Shown: positions 36,501 through 48,700 of the stretch, piece after piece
Layout of the letters: every line of letters starts with the position of its first letter
Numbering within the stretch: position 1 is the first letter of the stretch
Source of the DNA: Deuterostichococcus epilithicus
Lineage: Eukaryota; Chlorophyta; Trebouxiophyceae; Prasiolales; Stichococcaceae
NCBI GenBank assembly: GCA_033439295.1
Contig: JAVTLE010000014.1
Coordinates: forward strand, 372,001-436,000
Direction of reading: 5' to 3'
DNA: 64,000 bases
Program-made: the position numbers and the translations under genes
The notes under the pieces: model-generated
What the model was told of the DNA's origin: nothing
Database searches by the model: none
What the model saw: only the letters and a program-made list of their open reading frames with translations

Positions 36501-39500
36501 GCCTGGCACTCGCAATCTGTGCCACGCAGCGACATGCACCTGTGCGACACTGCAAGACTCCTGCTGGCTGTGTCTACGCTGTGCTGTTGCGAGCCTGGGG
36601 GTGTCACTCCGTTCATGCCCCCGGCCCTGCACCGCCACCAGCGATGCCTGTCCGTGACGCTTCCGTGCAGCCCTTGGCAAACCCTGAACAGAGGTCTGAA
36701 GCAACAACACGAGCAATGCGCTGCTCTTCAAGCGCAGCGCATTGCTCCTCTTGCTCTTCAGACCCCTGGCGCTGATAGCAGCTCTCCTGCACTGCGCGCA
36801 CCATGACAGGCTTGACAAAGGCAGCATGCTGCTGCCCGCAGCCCATCCGAGAGAAGGGCGATAGTGGGCGTCACGGGCAGCACCGGCCGGACCACCACCT
36901 GCTGGCTGCTGCTCTGTTGCTCCCAAGGATGCTCCTGACGGTGCTTTAAACCCTGCTGCTGCCCGCACCTGTCGGAGAAGATGGCGGTGGTGGGCGTGAT
37001 GGGCTGCGCGGGCAAGACCACCACCTGCTGGCTGCTGCTCTGTTGCACCGAGGCATGCTGTACCATCTCCACACATGCTCCTGACGGTGTCTGCCCTGCT
37101 GCTGCTCGCAGCCCGTCGGAGAAAATGGCAGTGGTGGGCGTGACGGGCAGCGCGGGCAAGACCACCACCTGCTGGCTGGTGCGCAGCATCTTCGAGGAGC
37201 TGGGCCAGATCACCGGCATGCTCGGTGCGGGTCCACCCGCCGATGTCGCCCCTTATGGTCCCGCCCTTGATAACTCGTGACACCCACCTGACACCTGACA
37301 CCCTCACTGCTTGGGCCAGTGCGGCGCCTTCATAGCAGCTCAGCTAGCGGGACCAGCAGGGCACTGCGCCTGGCCCCCCTGAGCCCTGCTGCATGATCTC
37401 GCGGGCGCCCCTGCCTCGTGAGCGTTTCACCTCGCAGGCCCTGCTCTCAGGGCGCCCAGCCTGCGGCGCTGAGCCGCGCGTGAAGCTGCATCTCAAGAGG
37501 CTGGTGTCTTGTTCCTCGACCTGTGCCAGTGTCGCTGATGCCGTTGCCTCTGACGTCGACAGGCAGCCTGGAGTATGCCATCGCGGAGGACCGGATGACG
37601 GACGAAGGCGCCCTGTGGGTCCCCACCGAGGAGGACCCCACCCTGCAGCGGTGCGCGACCAACTGGGTTTAAGGTTGTCAGACCCTCACCTCCTCTGCAT
37701 GAACCTCTGCATGGAAGGTCTGCATGGATATCTGCGACTGGAGGGTGACGCCATTCTGCTGCGCCCTGGACGCTGTTGGGCATCGGCACAGGGACGGCTG
37801 TCTGGCTGCGTGCCGTGGGGCGGCGGCGCTGTGCGGGCTGGGCGCGCATGAAGTGCCGGCAGCCGCCCTGGTCATCATCATAGCATGCGCGTCTCAGCGG
37901 CAATGTTGCTCTACCTCCTGCACGACCTCAGCTGCGCAGCACCTCGTCGAGTCAGTCAGCTGCAGGGCGGCCAACGGCATCGCGCTGTAGACCAGAACTT
38001 TCAGAAGCATCTCGAGTCATCGCTCTGACAACGCAATGTTCATCCAGGGACTGCTCGACGCCGGATCATTTGACGCCGTACATCGGCAAGTACGGCGTCA
38101 ACGAGACCACGCCCAACGCGCTCGCCATGCACAAGGTGCCTCCCCCTAAACCCTATAACTCCCTGTCCCACATGCACGCAGCCTGCACGCGCAAATCCCG
38201 CAGCTGCGGCACTGGCTGCTTTGATGAGCGACGTGCCCAGGCGACTGGACGAGCTTGCCGGAAGATGGCTCGAAACACAATTGCGCCGTGTCGCCGGGCT
38301 GCTGGATCTGCTGTTGTCCAGCTGGCTCGCGGGGACGCTCCCCGGGTGTCAGACACGGGCAGACTTGCGCGGACATCATTGTGAAGTGCCCCAGTGCAAT
38401 CCCCTCGCTTCATCATTTGCAGGCAAGAACCTCCTGATCCTACTCCATCAGAGCTTCCTGAAACCTCATGTCACCTGGTGGTGCCTCACAGGTGCTGGCA
38501 GGCGTGGCGGACCGTGGCGGCGCCAGCGCGGTCATTGAGTGCACCACTACGGGCCTCGAGGAGCGCAGGTGTGCATCCGTCCAAGTGCACTCTCAGACGA
38601 TTGATGTCGCTGGCGTGTGGTGGCAGCCCATCTGCCGCCGCATCACCAAGGGCGCCGGAAAACCCATTCGTGGGTCTCCACATCCGGCCCCTGGCCGCAT
38701 CGCCTTTTGGGCAGTCTGTGCAATTGAAGGCACAAACGACATCGTGCCCACTCGGTCGTGACGTGGGAGCAGCACCCCCTATTTTCTCTTCTCCTGGATG
38801 CTTCGCAGCTGCAGACGCCGCGCCTGCTCAACTCCGTAAAATGCAGCAGCAACCTGACCCTTTCGAGTTCTGATGCCGTGCTTCTGACTGCCCGCCCACA
38901 GGACGGACCAGGTGAGCTTCGACGTGGCGGTGTTCACGAATCTCACCAGCGAGAACCTCAGCAACGGCGGCGGCGTCGGCCCGCCCGAGACTATGGAGGA
39001 GCACCTGGAGATTATGGCGGGGCTGTTCCGGCGGCTGAAGGACCCCGAGATCCAGCGCGCCGTCGTCAATGTCGACGGTGCGAGCGCTGACTGTCGCCCG
39101 TCCGATCCCGAACCCCTCGACCCTTCCCAAACAGCTGCATGGCGATGGGGGAGCGCCTTGGGTCACGGCCGGCTACTTGCAGCGGTCCAGGGACACGGTG
39201 TTTCAGCGCGCCGTCTGCAGCGTCACACCTGCAGCTGTGTCGAAACTCAAACCATTGCTTATGGTTCGACACTGCTTCTTGTGCAGACCTGTGACCGGAC
39301 GCCATCGAGCTCGAAGCAGCTGTGAATGCGGCTCATTGCTTGTAGGCTAAAACTGCTTTTCGTGCAGACCCGTACGCGGACGCCATCAAGCTCGCGGGCG
39401 TGGAGGTGCCGGTGGTCACCTACGCCATCAAGGACCGGGATGCGGACGTGTACGCGGAGAAGGTCAAGCTGTCGCCCTGGGAGTCGGACATCCTCATCCG

Positions 39501-39910
39501 CACGCCGCTCGGCCGGCTGCAGGCGCGTCTGCACATGAGCTCTGTCAGAGCTTGTGCGGAAATCGATGCATTGGCAGCTGCTGCGGCTGTGCGCGAGGCA
39601 GTCTGGGGCGACTGCAGCGCGGTTTAGGGGGGGATCTGTCGTGAAAGCTGCCGCGGCTCAGGCGCCCACGTAGGATGTTATCGCGAAGGCTGCGCTGTCG
39701 GACCGTCGACGCATGCTCGATGTGGTTGGCGACTGATACCCTGCTGCGTATCCGCGCAGATCATCACGCCGCTGATCGGCAAGGCCAACGTGTACAATGT
39801 GCTGGCCGCCGTCGCCGTAGGTGTTGCTGTGGGCGTTAACCTCAAGGTTTGGTTCTCGAATATAGCCCAGTGATGTTAATCTTACGGCTGCAGCGTAGCA
39901 TGCTCGTGAA

Positions 39911-39970
<60 letters not shown>

Positions 39971-42895
39971 GCTGCCTTGGCTTTGTTGCCTGCAACCGCT
40001 ACTGCTCCGGCATGGCGGTCCGCCAGGCAGAGCCTGGCATGCTCTGCCACCCAGCAGCTGACTGCCCGCCTGGTGCCCATCCAAACCTGCACATCCACAG
40101 AGGACCACACGTTCAAGCGCAGGGCTGCTCTCCTCTGGCGCTCAGACACGCTGCCTCGGCCCTGCCTGCGGTTTCAACGCCACTGCATTTTAGCCAATGT
40201 ATTCAAGGTTTGTTGGATCACCCACCACCGTTCCCGGACAGGCCATCGTGGCCGGCATCGAGGCGGTGGACGTTGTGCCTGGCCGCACGGAGATCATCGA
40301 CGAGGGGCAGTCCTTCCCCGTCATCGTGGACAGCGCCGCTACGCCGCAGTCGCTCGAGCGGTGCGCCGCCACGTCCAGAAGAGTGTAGCATCAGATCGCT
40401 GACCCCGCACCATCCCTGCACAGAGCTTGTGCGGCAGATCCAGTACGAGCTTCGTTCCAATAGCCGCAATGTCAATGCACCTGGCGCACAAAGCTGCGGG
40501 TTGCCGATGGCGCACCATCGACTTTCTGACAACCTCTCTTCTGTTGCTGTGTTTCACTGCCGAGGAGACACCTTGGGAATGATAACCTCACCTGAGCCTG
40601 AAACTCCATCCCTCAAGGCCCAAATCCAGGTTGGTGTGGTGCTGTTGCTGCTGCGCCAGGCTTCCGGAGGGCGAGGTCTCTGGCGCCAAGGGCCACACTT
40701 TTCCGACAGCAGTGGTCTTTGAAAAAAGGGCTTGGCAGTCAGTCTTTGCTCCGACATTTTCAAAGCCCTTTGTGCGGCTGCCAGGCTGCTGGAGGGTGTG
40801 CGGGAGGCGGGTGCCCGCCGCATCCTGACCGTTTTTGGCGCCGAGGGCCTAATGGACCCCGCCTCACGCCCCGTGCTCGGCGAGATCCTGCACTACAAGG
40901 TGAGCAGGGCGTAATCTGAAGCTCCGGCCGTTCTGCAGCCGGACCCCAACACTCCTCTTCTGGGTGTGACAGCGTCTGACGCTGATCCCATCTGAGATCC
41001 CATCTGCTCCCGGTGGCACCAGCGATCTCGACCGCCCCTGTATCCGACGGCACTGGTAATTAAGCTGCCAGTTGACGAGGTCACTGCAAAAGTTGCGCTC
41101 ACTGTCAAACAGTTCAACAACGATGGCCCGCTCAAGGCTTCTGCTCCTCAATGCCATCTGCCGCAGCGCACAGGCGCACACATGACCGACAACAGCCATG
41201 TTGATGCCGCTGCTTTGCTTCTTTGCAGAGCGACTTTCAAGTTCCTGACCCACAGCAACCGGTGCCCCTCCTGACAACGACTGAGCTGCAACCGAGCTGA
41301 TGCCGCTCCTCCTCTCTCTGCGCGCAGAGCGACTTTGTGTTCGTGACCAACAACAATCCGCGCCTGGAGCCGCCCAACCAGATCGTGGACCAGACTGTGG
41401 CCGGCTTCCCACCGCATATCCATGAATACGAGGCCATCCCGGGGCGCCCCCACTGGCTGCGCGACATCAACGCGCCGGACCTGGGCTGGAATGCCGAGGC
41501 TGATGAGGCACTGCCGGCGCCCGACTGGAGCGAGCGCGACCACCGGCTCGAGTGCCAGGGCCTGGTGAGCGCCCGCCCCTGCTCTCACATTCATGAAAGA
41601 ATATGAGACTTGCATGTGTGGAAGCCTCTCCCTTGGCCAGCGCCCGACTGGAGCGAGTGCGACCACCGCCTCGAGTGCCGGGGCCTGGCATTCTCCTTCA
41701 GATGCGCAAGCATCCGTGAGCGACTGCCTTTCGAAAGCTGCGAAAGCCTTTGTCGCATGAGGCGGCTCGGAAAGCCTGCTGCCCTTCTTGCTGGCTATGG
41801 GCTGGAGGCGGCAGGCACGCAAGTGCAGCGGGAGCATCGGCAGAGCCCTTGATGAACCACATGGAGGCATGCAGAACACACTCAGGGTTGCTGTGTGACT
41901 GCAGCTGAGCATCGCGCGTCTGGGATCCGGAAAGCATGATTCAGTAGCTTCTGTACCATCCCAGCCGCTGGACGATGGACAGTTCCTGTTGGCCTCCTGC
42001 AGACCAGACCCCTCCGAAAAGGCTTCAGACCCCCTTCCAAAACCCTTGAATCCTCTTCCATCTCGTGCAGTTCCGGCGCTTTGTGGTGGAGGACCGCTTC
42101 AGCGCCATCCGGGTGGCTATCGGCACGGCGCAGGCACGCGACGCTGTCGTGATCGCCGGCAAGGGCGCGCAGGACTACCAGGAGTACGGCGACATCGAAT
42201 CCGGCCAGCTCGTGCGGGTGCGTCGTGTGCTCATGTCCCGTGCACTATGGGGGTTTCTTCCTTGGAGTGTTGATCGATGTTCTCGACCTGGGTCCACTAA
42301 CCAGGATTTGGGCAGGCACGGCTGCTGTGCAGCCAGCCGCACGGACACCTTCGCTGCCAGCCCCAGGGCATTGGCTTGCCCTGAGCGGGCGCTGGAATGC
42401 TGGCGCAGGGTTGCCACTCCACCTGTGTAAGGCGCTGTTCAATCTTGCTCGTATTGACCCCATCCGTGGGGCAGGTTGACAGCGTGGTGGGGTCAGCACC
42501 TCCTGCTGCCCAAGCGGCCAGTCGCCAAGGTGCTAGGACAGGCGCCTGCCATGAGCATCACAAAAACTGCTGCCGAGAGACTCCGAGACATTCCTCGCTT
42601 ACAGTCCACTGCAGAGCTGAATTGCCGACTGTGAGAGGCGCATGACGTGCTGTCCAATCTGCCGTCGCCCTGCCGAGCATGAACCCTCTTCTAATCCTGA
42701 CGTGGGATCTGAATTGCGCTGCAGGGCTGGTTTGATGACCGGGTGGAGGCGCGCAACGCGCTGTCCAAGCTGCCAGTGCTGGAGAGCCTCAAGGGCATGG
42801 ACCGGCGGGAGCTGCCCTGGACCAACTCGCCAGAGGAGCGCCCCGAGCGCGTGGACGTGCTCATGGGCACGGACGTGCGCCAGTTCAAGAGCTGA
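33526..42895 (+). CDS. MurE-family Mur ligase homologue, probably plastid and probably non-catalytic
   Basis: Eighteen exons keep phase from an ATG at 33526 to the stop at 42895 (784 residues): 33526-33700, 34069-34212, 35008-35165, 35319-35408, 35647-35715, 36226-36371, 37112-37224, 37563-37650, 38048-38135, 38492-38568, 38902-39077, 39368-39522, 39760-39846, 40242-40360, 40785-40899, 41328-41564, 42071-42217, 42725-42895. After a strongly acidic N-terminal region come the MurE domains: YSLGDLLQKAGLG, IQFDPRK, GCLFVCMDGQMFDGHDF, VLIVEDTLTELGRLAAAF; the central P-loop GVTGSAGKTTT (about residues 273-279), MTDEGALWVPTEEDPT, FDVAVFTNLT; and the C-terminal domain ending in VVIAGKGAQDYQ. In bacteria MurE adds meso-diaminopimelate to a peptidoglycan precursor; in land plants the homologue (PAP11) belongs to the plastid RNA polymerase complex. 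Most catalytic motifs are altered (see findings). The true N-terminus may lie upstream. Confidence 0.88.
34255..34335 (+). repeat. Decayed copy of MurE exon 2 end
   Basis: This intronic segment repeats most of 34145-34215, including the DDILGDRG coding part, with small changes. A third, weaker copy lies near 34380-34450. Confidence 0.75.
34895..34970 (+). repeat. Decayed copy of MurE exon 3 start
   Basis: The segment includes a gccgcag acceptor and codes GTTHMLAEEEAE, matching the real exon at 35008 (GTIDMLAEDDAE). Confidence 0.75.
36835..37105 (+). repeat. Two decayed copies of the MurE P-loop exon
   Basis: Copies starting near 36848 and 36975 precede the real exon at 37112. The first keeps a gcccgcag acceptor but reads GSTGRTTT, losing the P-loop Lys. 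The second keeps GKTTTCWL but has lost the AG acceptor. Both run into stops after CCS/CCT-like codons. Confidence 0.85.
38144..38156 (+). repeat. CCCTAAACCC telomere-like motif in MurE intron
   Basis: One CCCTAAA unit with flanking C-rich bases lies nine bases into the intron that begins after 38135. It is in the sense orientation. Confidence 0.6.
39913..39969 (+). repeat. CTG microsatellite, 19 units, in MurE intron
   Basis: Nineteen uninterrupted CTG units lie in the intron after exon 13 (which ends at 39846). It is the longest simple repeat in the window. Confidence 0.95.
41640..41695 (+). repeat. Decayed copy of MurE exon 16 end
   Basis: The segment repeats 41514-41564 (coding PAPDWSERDHRLECQGL) with few changes and lies in the following intron. 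Confidence 0.85.
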
Positions 42896-43711
42896 AGGGC
42901 GGCAGGGGGATGAATAACCCTCCTGGGGGCAGGGCCGCTGGCGGGCCGGCCGCAGGGCACAGCGGCGCCCTGCTTGATCCAGGCGGCCCGTGGCCAGCGC
43001 ACCCGCCGCCGGCCGCAGGCCCCGGATGAGTGCGCCTCCGCGTTTGCAAGTGGGGCCGCCACACAGGCGGGCGGCGCTCGGACCGCTAGGCGGCGCGCGC
43101 TTGCGTTGATGACGTGCCGCACGCTTGCGGACGACGGCAGCCGCTGCCGCGCAGTCCCGCCTTGCTGATTGCGCACAGCGCGGTCGCTGGGCAGGGCCAT
43201 GGACATGCCATGCTACAGCGCCAGTGTGCGCTACAGCGCCAGGGTGCGCAATGCGTCGACGCGAAGCGCACCGCACGGGCGCACGATGGGCTGGCAAGCA
43301 TACAACAACCAGCGGCGCTCGGTGTTCTTCATGGATCGTGGGTGTGACCTTGGCCGTTGGCGTTCCTGCAGTCAAGCGTCTTTAGTGTGACCGGGCTGTA
43401 CATGTAAGGAGGAAACTGCACTACATATATGCGCCATAGCATCATTGCACTCCACTCTGTCCCACCCTAAGTTGCACCTTGAGGATTGGCGCTCGACTAC
43501 CAGGATGCATCCTGAGCACCAAAGCTCGACAACCAGGGCGCGTAGAAATTACCAAAACCATGGCGGCCAAGCATGACCTGCGAGTCTCCCGCCCTTCGAA
43601 TGTCCATCAGGGGTTGTTCGCCTACAGCATAAGCCCTCTGCATTTCCAAAAGTCATATTCTGACCCGCCATACTCATCTATCTAGTCATCCATGTTGTGC
43701 TCCGATCCATA
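42896..43711. other. Intergenic region between convergent MurE and F-box genes
   Basis: This holds the 3' UTRs of both genes. A short direct repeat of about 18 bases (acagcgccagkgtgcgc) occurs twice at about 43204-43238. No gene recognised. Confidence 0.5.
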
Positions 43712-45409
43712 TTACTCCCATCGCCGTCGAAGGTCCTCCTCTGCCCTAAGCCTTTCAGCTGGGCTTGGCTCAAAGTAGGCCTCCTCAATGATGAGCTGAC
43801 CGCACGCCGCCAGCCGCGGCAGGGCCCTGATCCATCTCTCAGCCTCATCCGAGCCGTCCACGTTGTTGATGGTGGCGCGCTCCAGCGACGACAGACCCTG
43901 GAGCACCACCTCAAAGCCATCGGGAAACTTGGCGTGCGCAATGGCCAAGTCCCTCAGGCCCGCCAAATTTGACATGCTCGCCGGCAGCGTCTGCAGGCAG
44001 ACGCGCTGTGCCTCAACTTCCATCTCGCATATGTGAAGGCGTGTGAGCTGTCGCAGCGAGCTGATACTATCCGGCAGGCTGCGCACTCCGCACTCCATCA
44101 GCGTCAGATTCTGGAGCTGCTGCAGGCGGCTGATGCTGTCTGGGACCTCCGGCATTGCGTCGCCGCCTGCAAATGTGCCAAGGCAGTGTTCGATGTATCT
44201 CTGAGCAGATATAGGCCTCCCACATCAACCTGAAGTAAAGACATGAGGCCAGGCGCTCAAGCAAAATGTAAAGTGAGCGTGCTGCTGCCAACTTGCGTTA
44301 CCTGCCCAAAGCATTTCAAGCTCTTGCAGCTCCAGGCAGTTGCAGATGTCCAGTGGAAAGCCGCCCACGAGCCTCTCAATCATCTCGGAACCATCATCAG
44401 CATAGTCGTCGCGCCATTCGAGGTGCAGATGCGTCAAGCTGCAGCACGGTGAAGCCACTGCTGCAGCCTGAGTGTGAGCCAACGACCAGAGCAACCATAA
44501 GTCCTCGTAATAATGTATGGTTTGGTTTGCAGGGCCTTGCTTCCGGGCAACCACCAGGATGGCAGTGTCCAGGAGCACCTGGTGAGGCTGCCGATGGCGC
44601 GCCCAAACCCTGGGGTCTCGATCCCTTCTTCCAGGCTCTCCAACCACAATTTGCGCAATGGCAATGTCCCCAGCGACGCCAGCGTGTCAAGGCTAATGTC
44701 CCTGACACCATGCGCCGTGAGGCACTCGAGACGCCCATGTTCTACTGCCATGCCGATGAAGCTGTTCATAAGGGTTGACAGCGTTCCGTCGCTGCTGTAA
44801 TCGCCCTGATACAGGCAGGCATGACACGTCATTTGCAATGCGCCATAACATGGTAACCTGCGTGCACGCAGAGAGCCTGGCTCGAACATAAGTAAGGCCT
44901 TTACCAGTGAGGAGAGGTGGGCTGTAATGACATGGGCGGCATGCGGCCGCATCCAGTCAAGCACCCTCGACGCCTCTGGATATCCCTGAGACCTGAACGG
45001 ATTGTAACCTGACTTCGGTTCGTAGGACGCCTCGTCTTCGTTCCCCACCACAGTGTACAGGTCGCTGCAACGGGCCAGGCGGCGCCAGCGTCGGCACACC
45101 TGCGGACCATTGTCACCTACATCATGCTAGTGTACACGTTGCGCCGCCAGCTGCGAGAACACAGCCCAAGGCCACTCGTGAAAGGCAGCTCGAACCTGAT
45201 TCAGGCCCCTTGCCCTGCATTGTTGCGGGCATGACGGTCAGTTGGCTCCAGAAAAAAAAAAAAAAAAATTCAAGCAAGCCTCGGGGCGCAGCCTTCTCAA
45301 TGCCCCACCTTTGCCAGAAGTCCTCTACGCGTTTGAATACGTTGAGTAAAATATCGTCTGGCAGGCTATTGAGAGCCATCTGAGATGTGGCCTGGAGCTG
45401 CGTCGACAT
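43712..45409 (-). CDS. F-box and leucine-rich repeat protein
   Basis: Exons 45099-44579, 44438-44302 and 44166-43712 join in phase. The first exon, from a likely ATG at 45409, has the F-box start NSLPDDILLNVFKRVEDF, and the next exon opens VCRRWRRLARCSDLYTVV, the usual F-box end. Leucine-rich repeats follow: LGTLPLRKLWLESLEE, SLTHLHLEW, LELQELEMLWAG, LQQLQNLTLMECGVRSLP, LRQLTRLHICEME, GLRDLAIAHAKFP, SLERATINN. Such proteins bring substrates to SCF ubiquitin ligases. The donor of the first exon is not settled: no GT in phase 0 follows the F-box helix closely. Intron 1 contains a 17-base T run on the sense strand. It shares a 361-base divergent region with GAA1. Confidence 0.85.
45252..45268. 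repeat. A17 homopolymer (T17 on the gene strand)
   Basis: A run of 17 A on the plus strand lies just after the F-box exon on the minus strand and probably inside its first intron. Confidence 0.9.
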
Positions 45410-45770
45410 GCTGTATGCTGCCGCGACGGCGCTCAAAGCAGCAGCGAACGCAGCAGATTTGACAACACAGCAGAAGTGACACAGTGCGCTGCAGGCAAAG
45501 AAGAGGACAGACAGCTCTTCTGAAGCAACTTGGGAGTGCTGCTGCAAATAGGAACAATACGGTGAGCTCCTGGAGTTTGTGATCTGTAGCAGACAAGGGT
45601 GGACATGATGTCGAGTTGTCGACACACTCTACTACTGTTTACCTGTGTCGCCATTTTCAAAGGCCGTTTCGATTGCTACCACTTGTCTGCTGTCTCTGTA
45701 CACGCATGCGGGCGTTGTGACGAGTTCGCTCCAGATCTCAAGTGCAAGTGATCCCACGGATGCATGCAGC
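45410..45770. promoter_or_regulatory. Divergent intergenic region of F-box gene (-) and GAA1 (+)
   Basis: The two probable start codons face apart across 361 bases. An in-frame ATG for GAA1 also exists at 45645, so the 5' end of GAA1 could be longer. No motif stands out. Confidence 0.45.
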
Positions 45771-48700
45771 ATGCCAGCTGAGCCGGCCAAGCCTAGGATC
45801 AGGGCAAGGCCGCTCGCACAGCTGGCTGCAGCCGCTTCAAAGAACTCGGGCCTGATCAGCTCCTGCCTGTACTGCGCGGGAGTTTTGGGCCTGCTGCTGC
45901 TGCCGCTCGCCGGCAAGGCAATCTACCACGACGAGAATGCGCTGCTCGTCGGCCACTCAGAGTCGGTCATCAGGTCCGTTCACAGTACAAGAGCAAAGCA
46001 ATCGCGCCAATTTTCCAGGACTCATGTGCGGCACTCAACGCCGCTGTGTGCGCATCCCCGCAGAAGGGGTCCGGCAGTGCGCGGCGGGCTGCAGTTTGCG
46101 GCACAGCTGACCAAGCAGCTGCAGGTACAGCCAGACGACGCCAGCAACGATGCGGTGGCAAACACAGCACCGCAGCGGTCGGCCATCCAGGCGGCTGAGC
46201 GACGCATGGCGGACCTCGGCATGGAGACCTACTGGCAGCCTTTTGGCAGCGCGGCCAGTGGCGGCGGCGGCGGCGGCAGCTCATTTGCAGATGATGCAGA
46301 GCAACCGTTGGCCTCTGCTTCCAAGAGCAATACTGGCAACAGCAGCAGCGGCGGCGCACGCGGCAGCGGCGTGGGAGCTGGTAAAGGCGGAAACGGCAGC
46401 ACAGGCCAGCCCGAGGCGGGCGAGCCAAAACACACACACCTCTGCGCCAACCTGCACGGCGTGCTGCGCTCGTCGCGGGGCGACGGCAAGGAGGCCCTCG
46501 TCCTCGTGACGCCGCTTGCGCTGGCGGGGGCGCTGGACCACCGTCCTGGTATGGCTGCCACTGGTGCAGGCAATGCGTGAAACTTGCTGCCCCTGACGGC
46601 AACGTGCCACGCAGCGGCCATGGCGCACACTGCGCGATCTGCACAGCGCGGAGCGCCAGCACGACTCGGCCTCGGTTTGCAAGCCGTGGGGCCGGCCTGC
46701 TCGCGAGAATCCGATCTATCGCAATGCTGCTGTGCAGCTCAGCAACTCCGTGCCTCAGAGGCTGGCCCCCACCTCCGACCGCAGGCTGGCGGCAGACGTC
46801 GGGCGGCGCGGCGCTGGCGCTCGGCCTGGGCGCAGCGCTGGCGGAGCACTTGTCACGTGCGCCATGGCTGGCGAAAGACCTGGTGTGGCTGGTGTCCGAC
46901 GCCAGCTGCGGCCTGTTGCCCAGCGTCGAGGTGGGATGCCGGCGTCTTGCTGCCGCAACGCGCCTTGCATCGACCCACGTTCGCACGCGGGCGGCATGTT
47001 GGCACGGCGGCCTGGCATTTTGCACGGTTGACACGCCACTAAGGCTGTGCCGCTGCGCTATTCGTGCACTGCAGCTGCCGGTGCGCAGGCCGAACGTCCT
47101 CACGCGCTGGACTTGCTGGCCCAAGGCAGCGATGGCACATGTTTGCTCTTGATTCAGGCGCTGCCGATGCAGCGTCTCCTGCCAGATGCATCGCTCATCG
47201 GAGCATGATTCAGCAGCTGGCAGACGTCAACATTTCGATGGGCCTCCCTCTCGGCTCCAGGCGTGGCTGGCACAGTACCAGGACGGCGCTGCCTGCACCG
47301 CCGCCGGCGCCGCAGGCCGCGCGTTCGGCCGCGCTGGGCAGCTGCAGCAGGCGCTGGTGCTGCAGTTTGGCGGCGCCGGCGGGGCGCAGCAGGCAGCAGG
47401 AAGCAGCGGCAACAGCAGCGGCGGCTTCGACGGGCCACAGGAGACTGAGGCGGCGGCGGCGCGGCGGGCAGCGAACGCCAAGACCCTGACGGCGCTGCTG
47501 GTGGGGTCTTCGGGGCAGCTGCCCAAGCTGGACCTGTTCTACCTATTCCGAAAGTACCTGCTCCATCATGGCGGCGGCCTGCAGGTCGACACCAAGGTGG
47601 GCCGCTGCATCCTGCACATCGAAGGACGCTTGAGGTCCCCGACATTTGCCTGTGGTAGTTCTCTTGAGTCACGACTGCATCCGATGCCTCGCCCCAAGCA
47701 CTGCAAGTCTGCAGCCAGTTTGACGTGACATTCTAGTTGGCATGCCCTGCCCGGCTTTTGGAATTGGTTGCGCACATTTACATCACGAGGGATGTGATGG
47801 CAGTTGTGTCCGTCTCCCCTGTGACAGCCGGAGTGGCTGCGGCTGCCGACCACGCTGCCGGCGCTGCTGCTGCCCGCCGCCGCGGCGCGCCACGCGTCCG
47901 AGCTGTGGACTGGCGCCGTCTTCGCGGCGCAGCAGGCCATCGGGCTGCCCACCGCGCCGCACGCGGCCTTCAAGCCCTACGGCGTTGACGCGGTGACCTT
48001 CGCGCTGCCGACGCCGGCGCTTGGGGTGAGCACCCTGCTGGAACAAGCATGTTGTTTGCAGTCCTGCGCACGCCTCAACAGAGCAGGACTGCACAACACG
48101 CAGAGCCCTTGCCTGGAACGCTGGTGTGCCACACAGGAGCGCCGCTCTGATGGCGACCTGCTTGAAGCCGCAGCACCAGCGCTATAGTGACGGGGTCGGC
48201 TTCCCAGCCCACAACCTCACCAGCCGAAGATGCATGCTGCAGAGCTCTTGCGACGCAACACTCACGCTGCGGTGTCGTCACACGGCCAGAGCCGCCAGCT
48301 GCTCTGCGGATGCTGCCCAGCCGCACCGGAGCTCGTGGACTCTCGATAAAGTCTGACAGCGCCCGCAAAACCCTGCGCAGTCCTACAGAGCCTGACAACA
48401 CCCGCCCGCCCGCTTGTGCAGGAGCCGGAAGCGAATCCTTCCTACTTTTTGACGCTCCTGGCGCCAGTGCTGGAACTGACCTTCCGCTCGCTGAGCGGCC
48501 TGCTGGAGCGCTTCCACCACTCCTACTTCCTGTACTTCCTGCTGTCGCCCGACCGCTTCGTGACGGTAGAGGCGTACTTGGCGCCTGTGGTGTGCTTCCT
48601 GCTGGCGCTGGCGCTGCAGGTGCGAATACTGGATGTAAGGTCACCCATGACCAAGGATTGAGCCGCCTATTCCTTGCCAGTGCTCGTCGTCCGCCGGCGC

